A stretch of 64,000 nt of DNA from Artocarpus heterophyllus (lineage: Eukaryota; Streptophyta; Magnoliopsida; Rosales; Moraceae). The position numbers were made by a program, and so were the translations under genes. Where the stretch lies: the NCBI GenBank assembly GCA_025403435.1, contig CM046327.1, positions 15,864,218 to 15,928,217 on the forward strand, written 5' to 3'. This document shows positions 24,801 to 35,000 of the stretch, one piece after another. The notes beneath the pieces were generated by a model, which saw nothing but the letters and a program-made list of their open reading frames with translations, did no database searches and was not told the DNA's origin. The first letter of the stretch is position 1, and each line of letters opens with the position of its first letter.

Positions 24801-25918
24801 AAAGCTGAAATAGAAATCAAATTCCGTCTAAAAGACGGTACAATAAATGTTTCATCAAGATCTAAATAAAATCCAGTCTTTAACAATAATCTAAATTTTC
24901 CTATTGCTTCAACTTCAACTTTCTTGCCATCGCCCACATATATGTATCTTTCACCATCAGTTGGCTTTCGGCATCTCAGACATCCCTGCATAAACACACT
25001 AATGTGAGTGGTTGCACCAGAATCCATCCACCAAGTGTGTTCAGGTACCGAAGTTAAATTAACCTCAGAACAAACCAAATTAAGAAGCATACCTTTTCTA
25101 GCACGCCAAGCGTGATAATTGGTGCAATGCTTCTTCTTATGTCCTGTAGCTCCACAGAAGAAACAACCCGTACCTTCCGGATCAACCGGTCTCTTTTGTT
25201 GCTTCTTTTGAGGTGCTGTAACTACAGCTTCCTTATCCTTCTTCCTTTTCTTCCCTTTGTCCTTGGAAGTATTAGCCAAGTGAGCACTTTCTGTCTTTTC
25301 TTGCTTCAACCTTTCCTCTTCTTGCACACAATGTGAGATGAGCTCATTAAGAGACCAAGTCTCCTTTTGGCAGTTGTAGCTCACCTTAAACTGATTGAAA
25401 TGTACAGGAAGAGATATAAGAACCAAATGTACTAGCAAGTCCTCAGAAAGGTCAAGCTTAAGTGCTCTTAATTTTGAAGCAAGATGAGACATCTCCATGA
25501 TGTACTCCCTAATGTTCCCCTTACTTTTGTATCTCATTGAGATGAGGTTTGCCAAAAGTGTACTTGTTTCAGCCTTTTTATTTTTGGCAAATCTCTTCTC
25601 AATGTCCTCAAGGAACTATTTGGCTGTCTTTATTGTTTTTGATATAGTGCCCCTGAATGCTTCTGGAATGGCCTTCTTCATGATCATCATACACATGCGA
25701 TTTGACTTCTCCCACCTTTCCATGTCCTTCTTTTGATCAGAGGAACTTTTATCTATAAGAGGTGCGGGAGAAGGAACCCTTAACGCAAGGTTGAGATCCA
25801 TGACTCCGAGAACTATTAGGAGGTTCTCTTGTCATGATTTGAAGTTACTACCATTCAGCATAGGAATTGAATTGATGTTGGCAGTAATATTAGAGGCAGA
25901 ACTAGTAGCTGAATCCAG
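21857..25918 (-). pseudogene. Ty1/copia gag-pol polyprotein, broken
   Basis: Read from about 25918 down to 21857. Gag comes first (frame around 25801, MDLNLALR), then the zinc knuckle CFFCGATGHKKKHC near 25145 and protease WWMDSGATTH near 25025. Integrase follows, with HKRLGH..CVNC, HTDICGPF, RSDSGGEYYG and NGVAERRNRT. RT follows, with KAIYGLKQAS-like sequence and LYVDDILLASND, then RNase H with YTDSDFA, STMAAEFIA, CDNKSAV and LTKGLPP, ending at 21857. The breaks seen are TGA at 25832-25834 and TAG at 25616-25618, 24017-24019 and 22637-22639. There is also a frame change near 22990, at a short deletion before the YGLKQ motif, and another near 22668 in an A-run. No single functional polyprotein can be made. 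The clade within copia was not resolved. Confidence 0.93.
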
Positions 25919-27368
25919 ATAACAAAATAAACAAAACCAAAACAAGCTCACATAAGAATCCATAATAAATCCAAATAAAGGTAAACCCATCTCAAGATAT
26001 CGGGCACTCCATTAATATTTAGTCTTTGGACAGAAATATTAACTTGTAAGTGATATCTTGGTGTAGTAATCAAACACTGACAATAAGAACATATCAAACA
26101 ATAAATCTTCCTTTGGGCTGATTTATTGCTTATATGTAAAACCGAATAATTATCACGTGTTTATCACCATAGGTGTACATGCAATTCTGTCAAATATTGC
26201 ATTCCTTTGGGCTGGTCAATATTCACATAAGTTATATAAACACAACCTTTTATATTTCAAAACAAATTAATTTCCACAAGAGAGGCCACTTTGGTGACAT
26301 GTTGCTTCAATTAATTCATCTCAAAATATATATAAAATACCAATATTTGAATTTAAAATTGCACCAAAAAATGACCCCAAAAAAATTGGTCAAAGTCAAC
26401 TGGTCAAAATCAATAGTCAAAGTCAACCTTGACTGGGTCGGGGCTGGACCGGGTCGGGAGGACCCAACTCGGCTCCTAAACCCAGCCCTTTTTTTTTTTT
26501 TTTTTCGGGTCACCCAGGGGTTGAACCCCTGGGGACTTACTGGTCACGGGCTCAGCCCGTGTATCAATTTCCAGTCACGGGCCCAGCCCGTGTATCTCCC
26601 TTTTCTTTTCTTTTTTTTTCGGTAACCTAGGGGTTTGAATCCCTGGGTTGGAACGGATCACGGGCCTAATCGGGCCCGTGTAACTCAGGTCTGGGCCGAA
26701 GCCCAGACCTTTCCCCGATTAACCCTAGGGGTCTTTCGACCCCTGGGTGAGATGACGGGCGGCCTAACGGCCGCCGCCCCTTTGCTGCGACCAGACGGCC
26801 GTAGCTTCTTTACTCCGGCGCGACCTGACTCGGCCGACGCCGGCAGTCGTGGGGCCAGCCGCCGGCAGTCGTGGGGCCAGCCGCCGGCGAAAGCCCCTCT
26901 CTTCTTTTTGTTTCCTCACGCGACGGCCTCTGTGGCCGCCGCTTTCTTGCTCCACCGCGGCCAGAGGCCGCGGTGCTGTCTTTCCGGCGCGGCACGGAGT
27001 GCTTCACCGGCGACGGTAATGATGCCGCCGGCTTCACCTTTCAACGAACACACAACTCGAGTCCAAGCAAAAAACTTAATCCATTGATATATGCATATAT
27101 ACAAGTAATGAAGCAAAACGTTAATAACGTTTTTTTTTATTTGTCCCTTTTCTCGTCTTTTCTCGACGACAGACCAAAACATTTAATTGGATTTCTTTTC
27201 GGCAATCGTGTCGTACAAGAGAGTTCAAACAATCAAAAAACAAAAAAATTCTCCAATCAATTGTTCTTAAATTCAACAATTAAAAAAAATTATAGATTGT
27301 TAAATTTGGGAATTTTAATGAGAATCACATCTATAAAAAATTATTGATTCTCAATGATTCAACATGAA
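25919..27368 (-). other. long copia leader between primer-binding site and gag
   Basis: About 1.45 kb without coding similarity. Its AT-rich gag-proximal part gives way at about 26415-27060 to a block much richer in G and C than anything nearby. That block holds a run of short hairpins (listed separately), two poly-T tracts (26489-26505 and about 26610-26619) and a 24-bp tandem duplication around 26840-26890. ORFs across the GC-rich block exist in several frames on both strands without protein similarity and are taken as composition effects. Confidence 0.7.
26513..26975. repeat. array of at least nine GC-rich hairpins in the copia leader
   Basis: Short inverted repeats with 1-6 base loops follow one another: 26513-26533 (stem CCCAGGGG, loop TTGAA), 26545-26561 and 26576-26592 (stem CACGGGC), 26625-26648 (CCTAGGG type with one G-T pair), 26659-26680 (CACGGGCC), 26687-26710 (AGGTCTGGGC, loop CGAA), 26724-26747 (CCTAGGGGTC, one G-T pair), 26758-26775 (GGCGGCC, loop TAAC) and 26953-26975 (CACCGCGGCC, loop AGA). 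One more with a single mismatch lies at about 26919-26941. Two stem types, CCAGGGG and CACGGGC, recur. Palindromes read the same on both strands, so the structure would form in the element's RNA. A role in packaging, translation or silencing is possible but unproven. Confidence 0.85.
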
Positions 27369-27370
27369 AA

Positions 27371-27386
27371 GGCTCTAGATACCGCT
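27371..27386 (-). other. copia primer-binding site
   Basis: On the minus strand AGCGGTATCTAGAGCC directly follows the 5' LTR. It resembles the initiator tRNA-Met site TGGTATCAGAGC with a changed first base and an inserted T, so it is a variant or decayed form. Confidence 0.65.
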
Positions 27387-27851
27387 TGTTAGAATAAAAT
27401 TGTGATGAAAACCATCATCACCCAGGATCGTTCATGTCAAATCATCAAGAATATTAATAAGATGCGGAAGCTAACCTGAATCCATAGATTGAATGTGATT
27501 CTTGAGTCTTTTGGTTGAGGATCTTTCAAGTCTGGTACGTAAATCCTCCCTATTAGAATGCTCTGTAATCTCTCTGTAGATAGGTAACAGAAAAATAATG
27601 TACGTACTGACTTGGGGACCACAACCCCTTTATATAATTGCTAAACCATAGCAATTATCCTTAATTACCAATTTAGCCCATCATAAAATTAGTAATTATA
27701 TTTTTAGTCTCTACATATAGGAGGCCCACACTTAATGATGCATTAAAAGCCCAAAATCCAAATTGATCACTTTTAATTGGGCAACCTTATTGATAGCCTT
27801 TAATTCACATTTATTTAATATATTGGCCCATAATTGGATTTTGATCCAACA
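27387..27851 (-). repeat. copia 5' LTR
   Basis: 465 bp, near-identical to 20963-21427. In element orientation this is the upstream LTR that would carry the promoter. It is followed outside by the target duplication GTTGC. Confidence 0.95.
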
Positions 27852-27856
27852 GTTGC

Positions 27857-28440
27857 AACTTTATTGTTGCTACGGTGGTGTCTTTTTGGATTAAGAGTGC
27901 TTTGGTTTTAAATCTTTTTCTTTTTGTTGCAGCTTTGTTGTTGTTGAGGTGGTGGTGATTTTTTTCAGATTGTAAGTCCTTTGTTTTTTTTTTGGGCTGC
28001 CGGCGACGTTGTTGGTGCCCAAGACGAGCCGATGGTGATGAGAAGAGAGAGAGAAAGAGATAGTGAGAGAAAAAGACAGAAAAAAAAAAGTCTCACTAGG
28101 ACACTAGAAAATATGCCGAAAGGACACAAAAAACATGTCCAAAAAGAACATCGCAAAATGTCCAAGAAGAACACAAAAAAAATGTCTCGGAAGGACACTA
28201 AAAAATGTCCTAGATGGACATATCGGCAGTGTCTCAATGGGGGGACATGTGATGTGTCTTTGAAGGACATAAAAAATGTTTTGAAGAGACATGCGGACAT
28301 GTCTTGGTGGGACTTATGGCATGTCTTTGTGGGACATACTTCAAGTTTGTGACATAAAAATTTTTAACATTTGTGGCATAAATAAATATTGAGTTAAAAA
28401 AAAAGTAATTTAGGTGAATACTCATTTAAGATGTGGAATA
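27857..28440. repeat. right half of the GA-rich repeat interrupted by copia
   Basis: This continues the sequence left at 20962. A GA-rich tract (28040-28090) leads into a degenerate array of GGACA and TGTCC words (about 28090-28345), then a stretch with TTTGTGACATAAAAA and TTTGTGGCATAAATAAAT. The strings near the outer edge resemble the complement of those at 20380-20430, consistent with imperfect terminal inverted repeats. Confidence 0.4.
28090..28345. repeat. degenerate GGACA/TGTCC repeat array
   Basis: More than a dozen GGACA or TGTCC/TGTCT words lie about 10-25 bp apart, often as facing pairs (for example GGACACTAAAAAATGTCC at about 28193-28210). It is open in several frames on both strands, as expected of a short repeat, and encodes nothing recognisable. 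A related run in reverse sense lies at about 29180-29280. Confidence 0.65.
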
Positions 28441-29044
28441 AAATTTGATAGCATTCGGTGAAAAAAGTAGCATAATTTTTATGAAATTCCACCACCATAT
28501 AAAATCCCCAACTTTCTCCCTCCTCTTGTTCCCTCTTCCCTGATTTCTCTCTCTTCGTTAGTTATAGCTCCTTTGTCACTCTTGTCGGTGTTTATAAAAG
28601 GCCACGGTAGGAGATCTCGCCATGGTGATCTCATCATGTTTTGCGTCCAACGATGAAATGTCCACGTAGTGAGCTCATGAAGAATATGGTGTCCATGGCG
28701 ATTTCATCACGATTCATGAAGACAGCATCCCTGGTGATATGCGTTAGATCTTCGGCATCCATGGTGGCGACAACGTTTGAGGCTATTAGGCAGCATAGAG
28801 AGAGGCGCACAACAGGGGGAGAGGAGGAAGAGAGAGAGAGCATTTATAGAGTTTTCTAATTTGGGATTAGGGTTAAGTTTTTTAATTTTGGGATGTCTGA
28901 ATTGGGGTAAAATTAGAAGACTACATAAGCAAAAAAACTTGAAAAATGTTATTTTTTTTAACAAGTTAATTAATTATGTTATTTACTTTTATTAGGTTTC
29001 AAAATCTATCATTTCATATAATTTCTCGAAAAAGAGAAAGAGAG
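28441..29044. other. intergenic DNA, no gene recognised
   Basis: A TATA-like CATATAAAATCCCC near 28496 is followed by CT-rich sequence, and a GA-rich run lies near 28830-28845. No ORF shows similarity to a known protein. It could be a captured promoter fragment within a repeat, but this is weak. Confidence 0.35.
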
Positions 29045-29747
29045 AGCTTAGATGGGCTTTGAAAGAAATTCATGGGATATTTTCATAAATGACACTTTTT
29101 GAAACTTAATTGTTGTTTATGTCACAAAATATAATAAATTGTTATCCCATAAATTTAATAGGATATGTTTTGTATTATATTAGGATACGTGTTCTACTGG
29201 CATATATTTCGTGTCCTATACAAATATTTTTTTGTCCTATTCAGATATTTTGCTGGTATTTTTAGTGTCCTACTAGGATTTTTTTTCTCCTCTCTTTCTC
29301 TCTCTTTCTCCTTTCTTTTTTTTTTTTTCTCTCTCTCCTCATCGTTGCTAGCTCATCTTTTGTGCTCGCGATCTAGTTCACAGCGACATTCAAACAATGA
29401 CAAGTAAGATCTAGTCCGTTGTAGATCTCATTGTCGTCAATGAAGTCACAGCGTCATTTCAGCACTCAAGACGACGAGATCATTCATCATCAGCGCAATA
29501 TGTTCATTGTCGACACGATCTGCTTGTCGTCGGCATCGAAAAACATGTGGTTCTCCATTTCTTGCTTCCTCGTCTATCGTCGACTTCAGGCTTGACGTTG
29601 AAGATGAAAACACATAGTAGTCTCGAATCTTTAGCTGCGATCTAGAACTTTATCCTCGTCGAAGACGAACAGCTCGACAAACTCTATCATATCACTTGGC
29701 CTTGAATCTTACACAGATCTTGTTGTCGATTATATCAAGCTCCAACA
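29045..29747. repeat. left half of a CT-rich repeat interrupted by the gypsy element
   Basis: It starts with strings such as ATGACACTTTTTGAAAC and TATGTCACAAAATATAATAAATTG, then spaced GTCCTA words (29180-29280) and a CT-rich tract (29285-29340). It resumes after the gypsy element at 38860 and ends near 40040 with TTTGTGGTATAATAAATAAATTG in the complementary sense. The same architecture was seen around the copia insertion, so both hosts look like members of one non-coding repeat family in opposite orientations. Confidence 0.4.
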
Positions 29748-29752
29748 CCTAT

Positions 29753-31924
29753 TGTAACGCCCCAAAATTTATTTAATGTTAAATGTAATATAAATGATGG
29801 ATTAGTGTGCCATAATTAACGTTTTAACATTAATTAGATCATTTGGTTCGATTTTGGATTTTTGGTTGTTTTGTTGAATTGATGTGTTCAAAAGATTTCT
29901 TATTGTTTTAAAATGATGTTTTGAGTTTTAAAACACAACAATTTGTAAAATGTTAAAAATACTCTGTTTTGTAAAACCGTGGGCGGCACATGGTTTTCGC
30001 ACAGTAAAACCGCCCACCGATTTTCTCTATTTATTTCCCTCTTCTCTCTCTCTCTCCTCACTCTCCCGCAACACCTCTCTCTCTCTTCTCTCTTCTCTCT
30101 CCTCTCTCGGCAGCCTCCCTCTCTCTCAATCTCTTTCAAAAATTTTTGAAACCACATTTGAATCCAAGCTTCGGGACAGCAAGGAGGAAGCTCGGGGACG
30201 TGATTCGGCAACCGAGAACGCGGATTGTAGCTTCGATTCGAGGTTAGATTCGAAATTTCTAAACTTTTTACAAAATTTTCAATTTTGTGTGTTTTTGAAA
30301 TCTAGGTTTGTTTAAGCTTAGAAAACCGTGGATTTGTGTTAAATGAACTTAGAACAACTAGAATTTAAGCTTAGATTGAAGAAAAACGGATTGGATTCAA
30401 GATTTTTCATTTTTCCCCTCATTTTCTCATTTTCGGATTTTTGAGGATTTTGAGTCAAAATCTTGTTTAAATAAGTCCAAACATGTTTTAAAATGTTTTT
30501 CTATCAACTATGATTGTTTTTCATGCCTGGGATTTGAGAAAAACAGGTTGGAAACAAGATTTGGATTTTGGGGATCGAGAAACCTGTGGTTGGGATTTCT
30601 GGATTTTCCCAGTTCGACAGGCCAAACTGTGTGTTCGGCAGGCCAGAGTGATGATCGGCAGGCCGGTGTTCTTCCGACCGACAGGCCAAATCTGGGGAAA
30701 TGTTCGGCCGACCGAACCTTGCTTCCGGCAGGCCGAACTGTGCAGTTCGGCAGGCCGAAGCAGGGCGTCCGGCAGGCCGACCGAGGCATGGAAAATTTTG
30801 TGATTTTTACCCGTTTTCACTGTTTTGAACCCTGATTTAAATCTCAACCTTATAGGATGATTTTAAAGGTACAAATGGCACACTAGGACATCATGAAATG
30901 GTTTAGTAACATAGAATGTCTCAAACTAGATATTGATCGACTTAGTTTGTATCTAGGATCGTTCGTGGTTCCGCGGAGCTAATGTATAGCGGACCGGGAT
31001 TACGGTGTGGGGCACCGGCACGAGTATTGAGGTAGGAATTCTATCCTATTTCCTTGGTAGCCTGGTTTTGAAATGATTTGGCTTTGAAAAGGATTTCTAT
31101 CAAACTGTTTTCAACGGTTGTTTGGAAATGGTTTTATCGGTTATATTTTAATATACCGTGACCTGAAATGAGTTTCATAATAAATGTAATTGACAACACT
31201 CGGTAATTGGGTTTTGAATGATAATGATAATAAACACATGGGCATGATGCCATATCAGAGATCGGGTCGTGTAGCGATCGACCTTGGGGGCAGGTCCCGA
31301 AACCCAGCTGGGCCACTACGGTGGTGATATCATGGTTTGCCTAGGTAAAAGTAAATTAGTGTTTTGATTTGACGAGTGGACTGTTCTGTGACAGAACGGT
31401 TCTACTCAAATTATTTATTTATTTATTTATTTAAGTTTCCTTTGAATAACTTCTAGTGATGCTATGTTTCCTTGCCTTAAATTATTTTATAAAACATAGT
31501 CCTACTGAGCCTTTCGCTCACGTTTTATTGTTTTAAATTTCCCCCATCTAGGTGGTCTTCCATTTAGGTTTGGAGAAGATTCTTCGGATCAAACTCAGGA
31601 GCAATAGGAGAGTTTATTTATATTCTGTATTATTAATCAAGGCATGTAAGACTTTAACTTCATTTGTACCTGGACTGTAATTGTATTTATGATATTGTCA
31701 GAACCATGTGTGTGCACAAGTTGTGGGTTGTGGAACCCATATTCGCGGTTTTTATTTAATTTTTATTACCTGCTTAATTTTTATAAATCCTTTTATAAAA
31801 TATGGTGGAAAATCTTCTTAATTTTTATTTAATTTGATTCTCAAACGCTCGATTTTTATTTAAATTCTTGTTTAATTAATCTAAATATTCCGTCACGTCA
31901 CCTCCCGTACTCCGGGGCGTGACA
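29753..31924 (+). repeat. gypsy 5' LTR
   Basis: 2172 bp, TG...CA. It contains a CT-rich tract (about 30035-30130), a cluster of GGCAGGCC-type repeats (30611-30783), an ATTT run near 31410 and the string CTGAGCCTTTCGCTCA near 31505. Small ORFs at about 30504-30847 read through the GGCAGGCC cluster in several frames and are not genes. Confidence 0.95.
30611..30783. repeat. CGGCAGGCCGAA repeat cluster (5' LTR copy)
   Basis: About eight imperfect, partly palindromic copies of TTCGGCAGGCCGAA, spaced about 20 bp. Several here read GGCCAAAC or CGACAGG where the 3' LTR reads GGCCGAAC or CGGCAGG, mostly G-to-A changes. The 3' LTR has one more 21-bp unit. Confidence 0.8.
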
Positions 31925-31927
31925 GAA

Positions 31928-31941
31928 TGGTATCAGAGCTC
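31928..31941 (+). other. gypsy primer-binding site (initiator tRNA-Met)
   Basis: TGGTATCAGAGCTC begins three bases after the 5' LTR and matches the plant initiator tRNA-Met 3' end. It sets the orientation and LTR boundary. Confidence 0.9.
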
Positions 31942-32029
31942 AAGGTTATGAACCTTGGGAATTGTGCACACATAGGTTTGACAATGAAATACCTCTGACA
32001 GTCCAAATTTTGTTTTCAGAAGTGAGAGA

Positions 32030-35000
32030 ATGACACCTAGACGTCGTTCGACTGCTGACGCCGAGTTCGGAAATGATGAAAGCATGATGAGGTCTATGTT
32101 TGCGGCTTTCCGGTAGATGGCAGCTAGGGCTAGACCGGAAGACTCTAGTGTTGGTAGTCGGCATGCTTTCTTTAAGGAATTTTGGCGGGCGTCTATTCCA
32201 ACTTTTGATGGCAACGGGGACCCGCAGTTAGCAGAGTATTGGTTGGATTCAATCTTGAAGCATCTAGATACTCTTGGTGTACCTGAGGAGTACCGTGTGG
32301 AATTAGCGGCGTATAAGCTCGAGGGTGGCGCTAACACCTGGTGGAAACAAACTAAGCGTCTGGAGCGCGGTGGCGATATCGGTTGGGACAAGTTTGAGGA
32401 GCTATTCTATGATCGGTATTTTCCGCAGGGGTATAGAGACCAGAAGGCAGCTGAGTTTTATAGATTGCAGCAGGGTGATCTTTCAGTTCGGGAGTATGAG
32501 GCAAAGTTTAACAAGTTGGCTAGATTTGCTCTATCAGCTGTGGCATCGGAGCGTGAGAAATGCATCAAGTTTCAGGAAGGGCTCAAGGCTCCTATTCGGC
32601 GGCAGTTGGTTGCTCTACGGCTTAGGAGTTTTGGAGAGCTTGTGTCGTCGGCGATCTCCGTGGAGAATGATTACGTGCAGTATTGTGAGGACCGAGCCAA
32701 GGCTTCAGGAGGACCGCAGAGGAGTGGCAGGAAGAGCATTAGTAGTCGTCCAGCTCCGGGGAAAGGCAAGCAAGGCAGTGCGACCAGTGGCAGTAGCAGT
32801 TCGTCTGGCAGCGGGCGCAGCAACCCCTATAGCTTTCATTGTCATTTTTGTCAGCATCCCGGACACATCAAGAGGAATTGCCCAATCAGGAGTGCTCGTC
32901 TTGGATCGCAGACCGGGGAGGATGCCAGTCGTTCATCTCAGCCTCAGCCTCAGACCCTACCTCCGCCTCCGCAGTACCCGCAGTTGCAGTATCCGCAGTT
33001 CTCTCCTCAGCAATTCTCATATCCGGCACGGGGGCAGCAGCCGCAGTATTTTCAGCGCAGTGTTCCTCAGTATAGAGCTCCGAGCACAGGTAGTGTGCAA
33101 TCATCTCCATCTCAGCAGCATCGGCCGAGTAACCCAGGACCCAGTAATGTCGGTAGAGGAAAAGGAAAGGCGCCAGTGCAGGTTCATGCAATGGCATCTG
33201 GAGGGTCAGATTCTCAGACTAGTAACGCGGTTGTCGATGGTATGATTTTGGTTTTCAGATCTTTAGCTTGCGTTTTATTTGATACCGGTGCCTCTCATTC
33301 TCTCATTTCGAGTTCTTTTGTACATGCCTTGGGATTAGAGGTAGAAGAGTTTAATGAACCCCTAGTCATAACTTCTCCTTTGGGGTGTGTGTGTGTGAAT
33401 TGTATGTGTAAATCATGTAAAATAAAGATTGGGGATGAGATTTTGAAAAGTGATTTGATTATACTCCCCATGAGTTCCTATGATGTAATCCTAGGGATGG
33501 ACTGGTTGTCCAGGTATAGTGCAGTCGTGGACTGCCAACTTAGAAAAGTGACCCTAGTGTCTGATAGGGGGACGGTAATCACTTACCAGGGTGGTGGTGA
33601 TTGGCTAATGAGTGAGCGCCTTATAAAGTCGTGTCTAGGAGGGCGAAGGAATCTAGGTTGTTGTGCTTTTCTTGCCAACCTGGATTGCGAGCCCTATGTT
33701 CCGAGTAGTAATGTAGTGATTCTGGTGGTTGATGAGTTCGAGGATGTTTTCCCCAACGAGTTATCAGGGTTACCACCGCATCGGGAGATTGAGTTTGGTA
33801 TCGAGTTGTTTCCAAGGACATCATCGATTTCTATGGCACCTTATCGGATGGCGCCGGCAGAAATGAAGGAATTGAGGAAGCAACTTCAGGAGCTTGCTGA
33901 TAAAGGATATATTCGAAATAGCACATCTCCGTGGGGAGCACCAGTTTTGTTCGCTAAGAAGCATGATGGGACTCTCAGGTTATGTGTGAATTATCGGTAG
34001 CTAAATCGTGTTACGGTGAAGAACAAGTATCCCTTGCCTAGGATTGATGAGTTGTTTGATCAGCTGGGAGGTTCGCGATACTTTTCGAAGATTGATTTGC
34101 GTTCAGGTTATCATCAGCTCAGGATCAAGGAAGAGGATATTCCCAAGACAGCATTTAGGACTCTGTATGGGCATTTCGAGTTTCTGGTCATGTCTTTTGG
34201 GTTGACGAATGCTCCAGCAGCTTTTATGGATCTGATGAACATGATATTTAGGCCGTATCTGGATCAGTTTGTGATCGTGTTCATCGATGATATTCTTGTG
34301 TATTCTAAGACTTGGGAGGAGCATGAGCAGCATCTTCGGATCGTGCTTCAGACTCTGCGGGAGCACCAGTTGTATGCTAAGAGGGAAAAATGTGAGTTCT
34401 GGTTGACTGAGGTCAAGTTTCTGGGTCATGTCATCTCGGAGCATGGTATTTTAGTGGATCCGTCCAAGATTGAAGCTATATTGGAATGGGAACGACCAAG
34501 GAATGTAGCGGATATTCGCAGCTTCTTAGGTCTTGCTGGATATTACAGGAAATTTGTAAAGGATTTTTCAAAGATTGCAGCTCCGTTGACGAGATTGATC
34601 AAGAAAAACGTCAGGTTTGAGTGGGATGAAGATTGTGAGTCTGCTTTTCAGGAATTGAAGAATCGGTTGACTTCAGCTCCAGTGTTGGTTATTCCTAGTA
34701 GTAATGAGCTGTATGAGGTTTATGCGGATGCTTCAGGGCGCGGACTTGGATGCATGTTGATGCAGCATGGACGTGTGGTTGCGTACGGATCGAGACAGCT
34801 ACGACCTCACGAGCGGAATTATCCTACTCACGATTTAGAGCTTGCAGCGGTGATCTACGCGCTGAAGGTTTGGAGGTGTTATTTGTATGGAGCGTCATTT
34901 CAGGTCTTCTCCAATCACAAGAGTTTGAGGCATTTGTTCACTCAGAGGGATCTCAACTTGAGCCAGCGCAGATGGGTGGAATACATGGAGGATTATGATT

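Larger units (their letters stand above)
20963..27851 (-). mobile_element. full-length Ty1/copia retrotransposon, inactivated
   Basis: Two 465-bp LTRs (20963-21427 and 27387-27851), each TGTTR...CCAACA on the plus strand, enclose gag-pol on the minus strand. The flanks carry a 5-bp target duplication, GTTGC (20958-20962 and 27852-27856), so this is an intact insertion. The LTRs differ at about 13 positions (about 3 percent by eye), suggesting moderate age. The domain order protease, integrase, RT, RNase H identifies copia. Several stops and frameshifts kill the polyprotein. The leader between the right LTR and gag is about 1.5 kb and carries a GC-rich hairpin array. Confidence 0.95.

Noticed and set aside
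26513..26975. CRISPR-like or attachment-site array
   Set aside because: The units are hairpins without uniform repeats and spacers, in a plant retroelement. A CRISPR array is not expected in a nuclear plant genome.
26635..27347. ORFs of 150 and 158 aa in the GC-rich block, possible CpG-island gene
   Set aside because: Several frames on both strands are open because of composition and palindromes. The block lies inside the copia leader and shows no protein similarity.
30504..30847. ORFs of about 60-108 aa in both gypsy LTRs
   Set aside because: They read through the GGCAGGCC repeat cluster in several frames on both strands, and are repeated in the other LTR without coding constraint.
32325..33245. 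306-aa ORF in a second frame of gypsy gag
   Set aside because: It is a shadow of the gag-pol frame, caused by GC-rich codons. It has no domain of its own.
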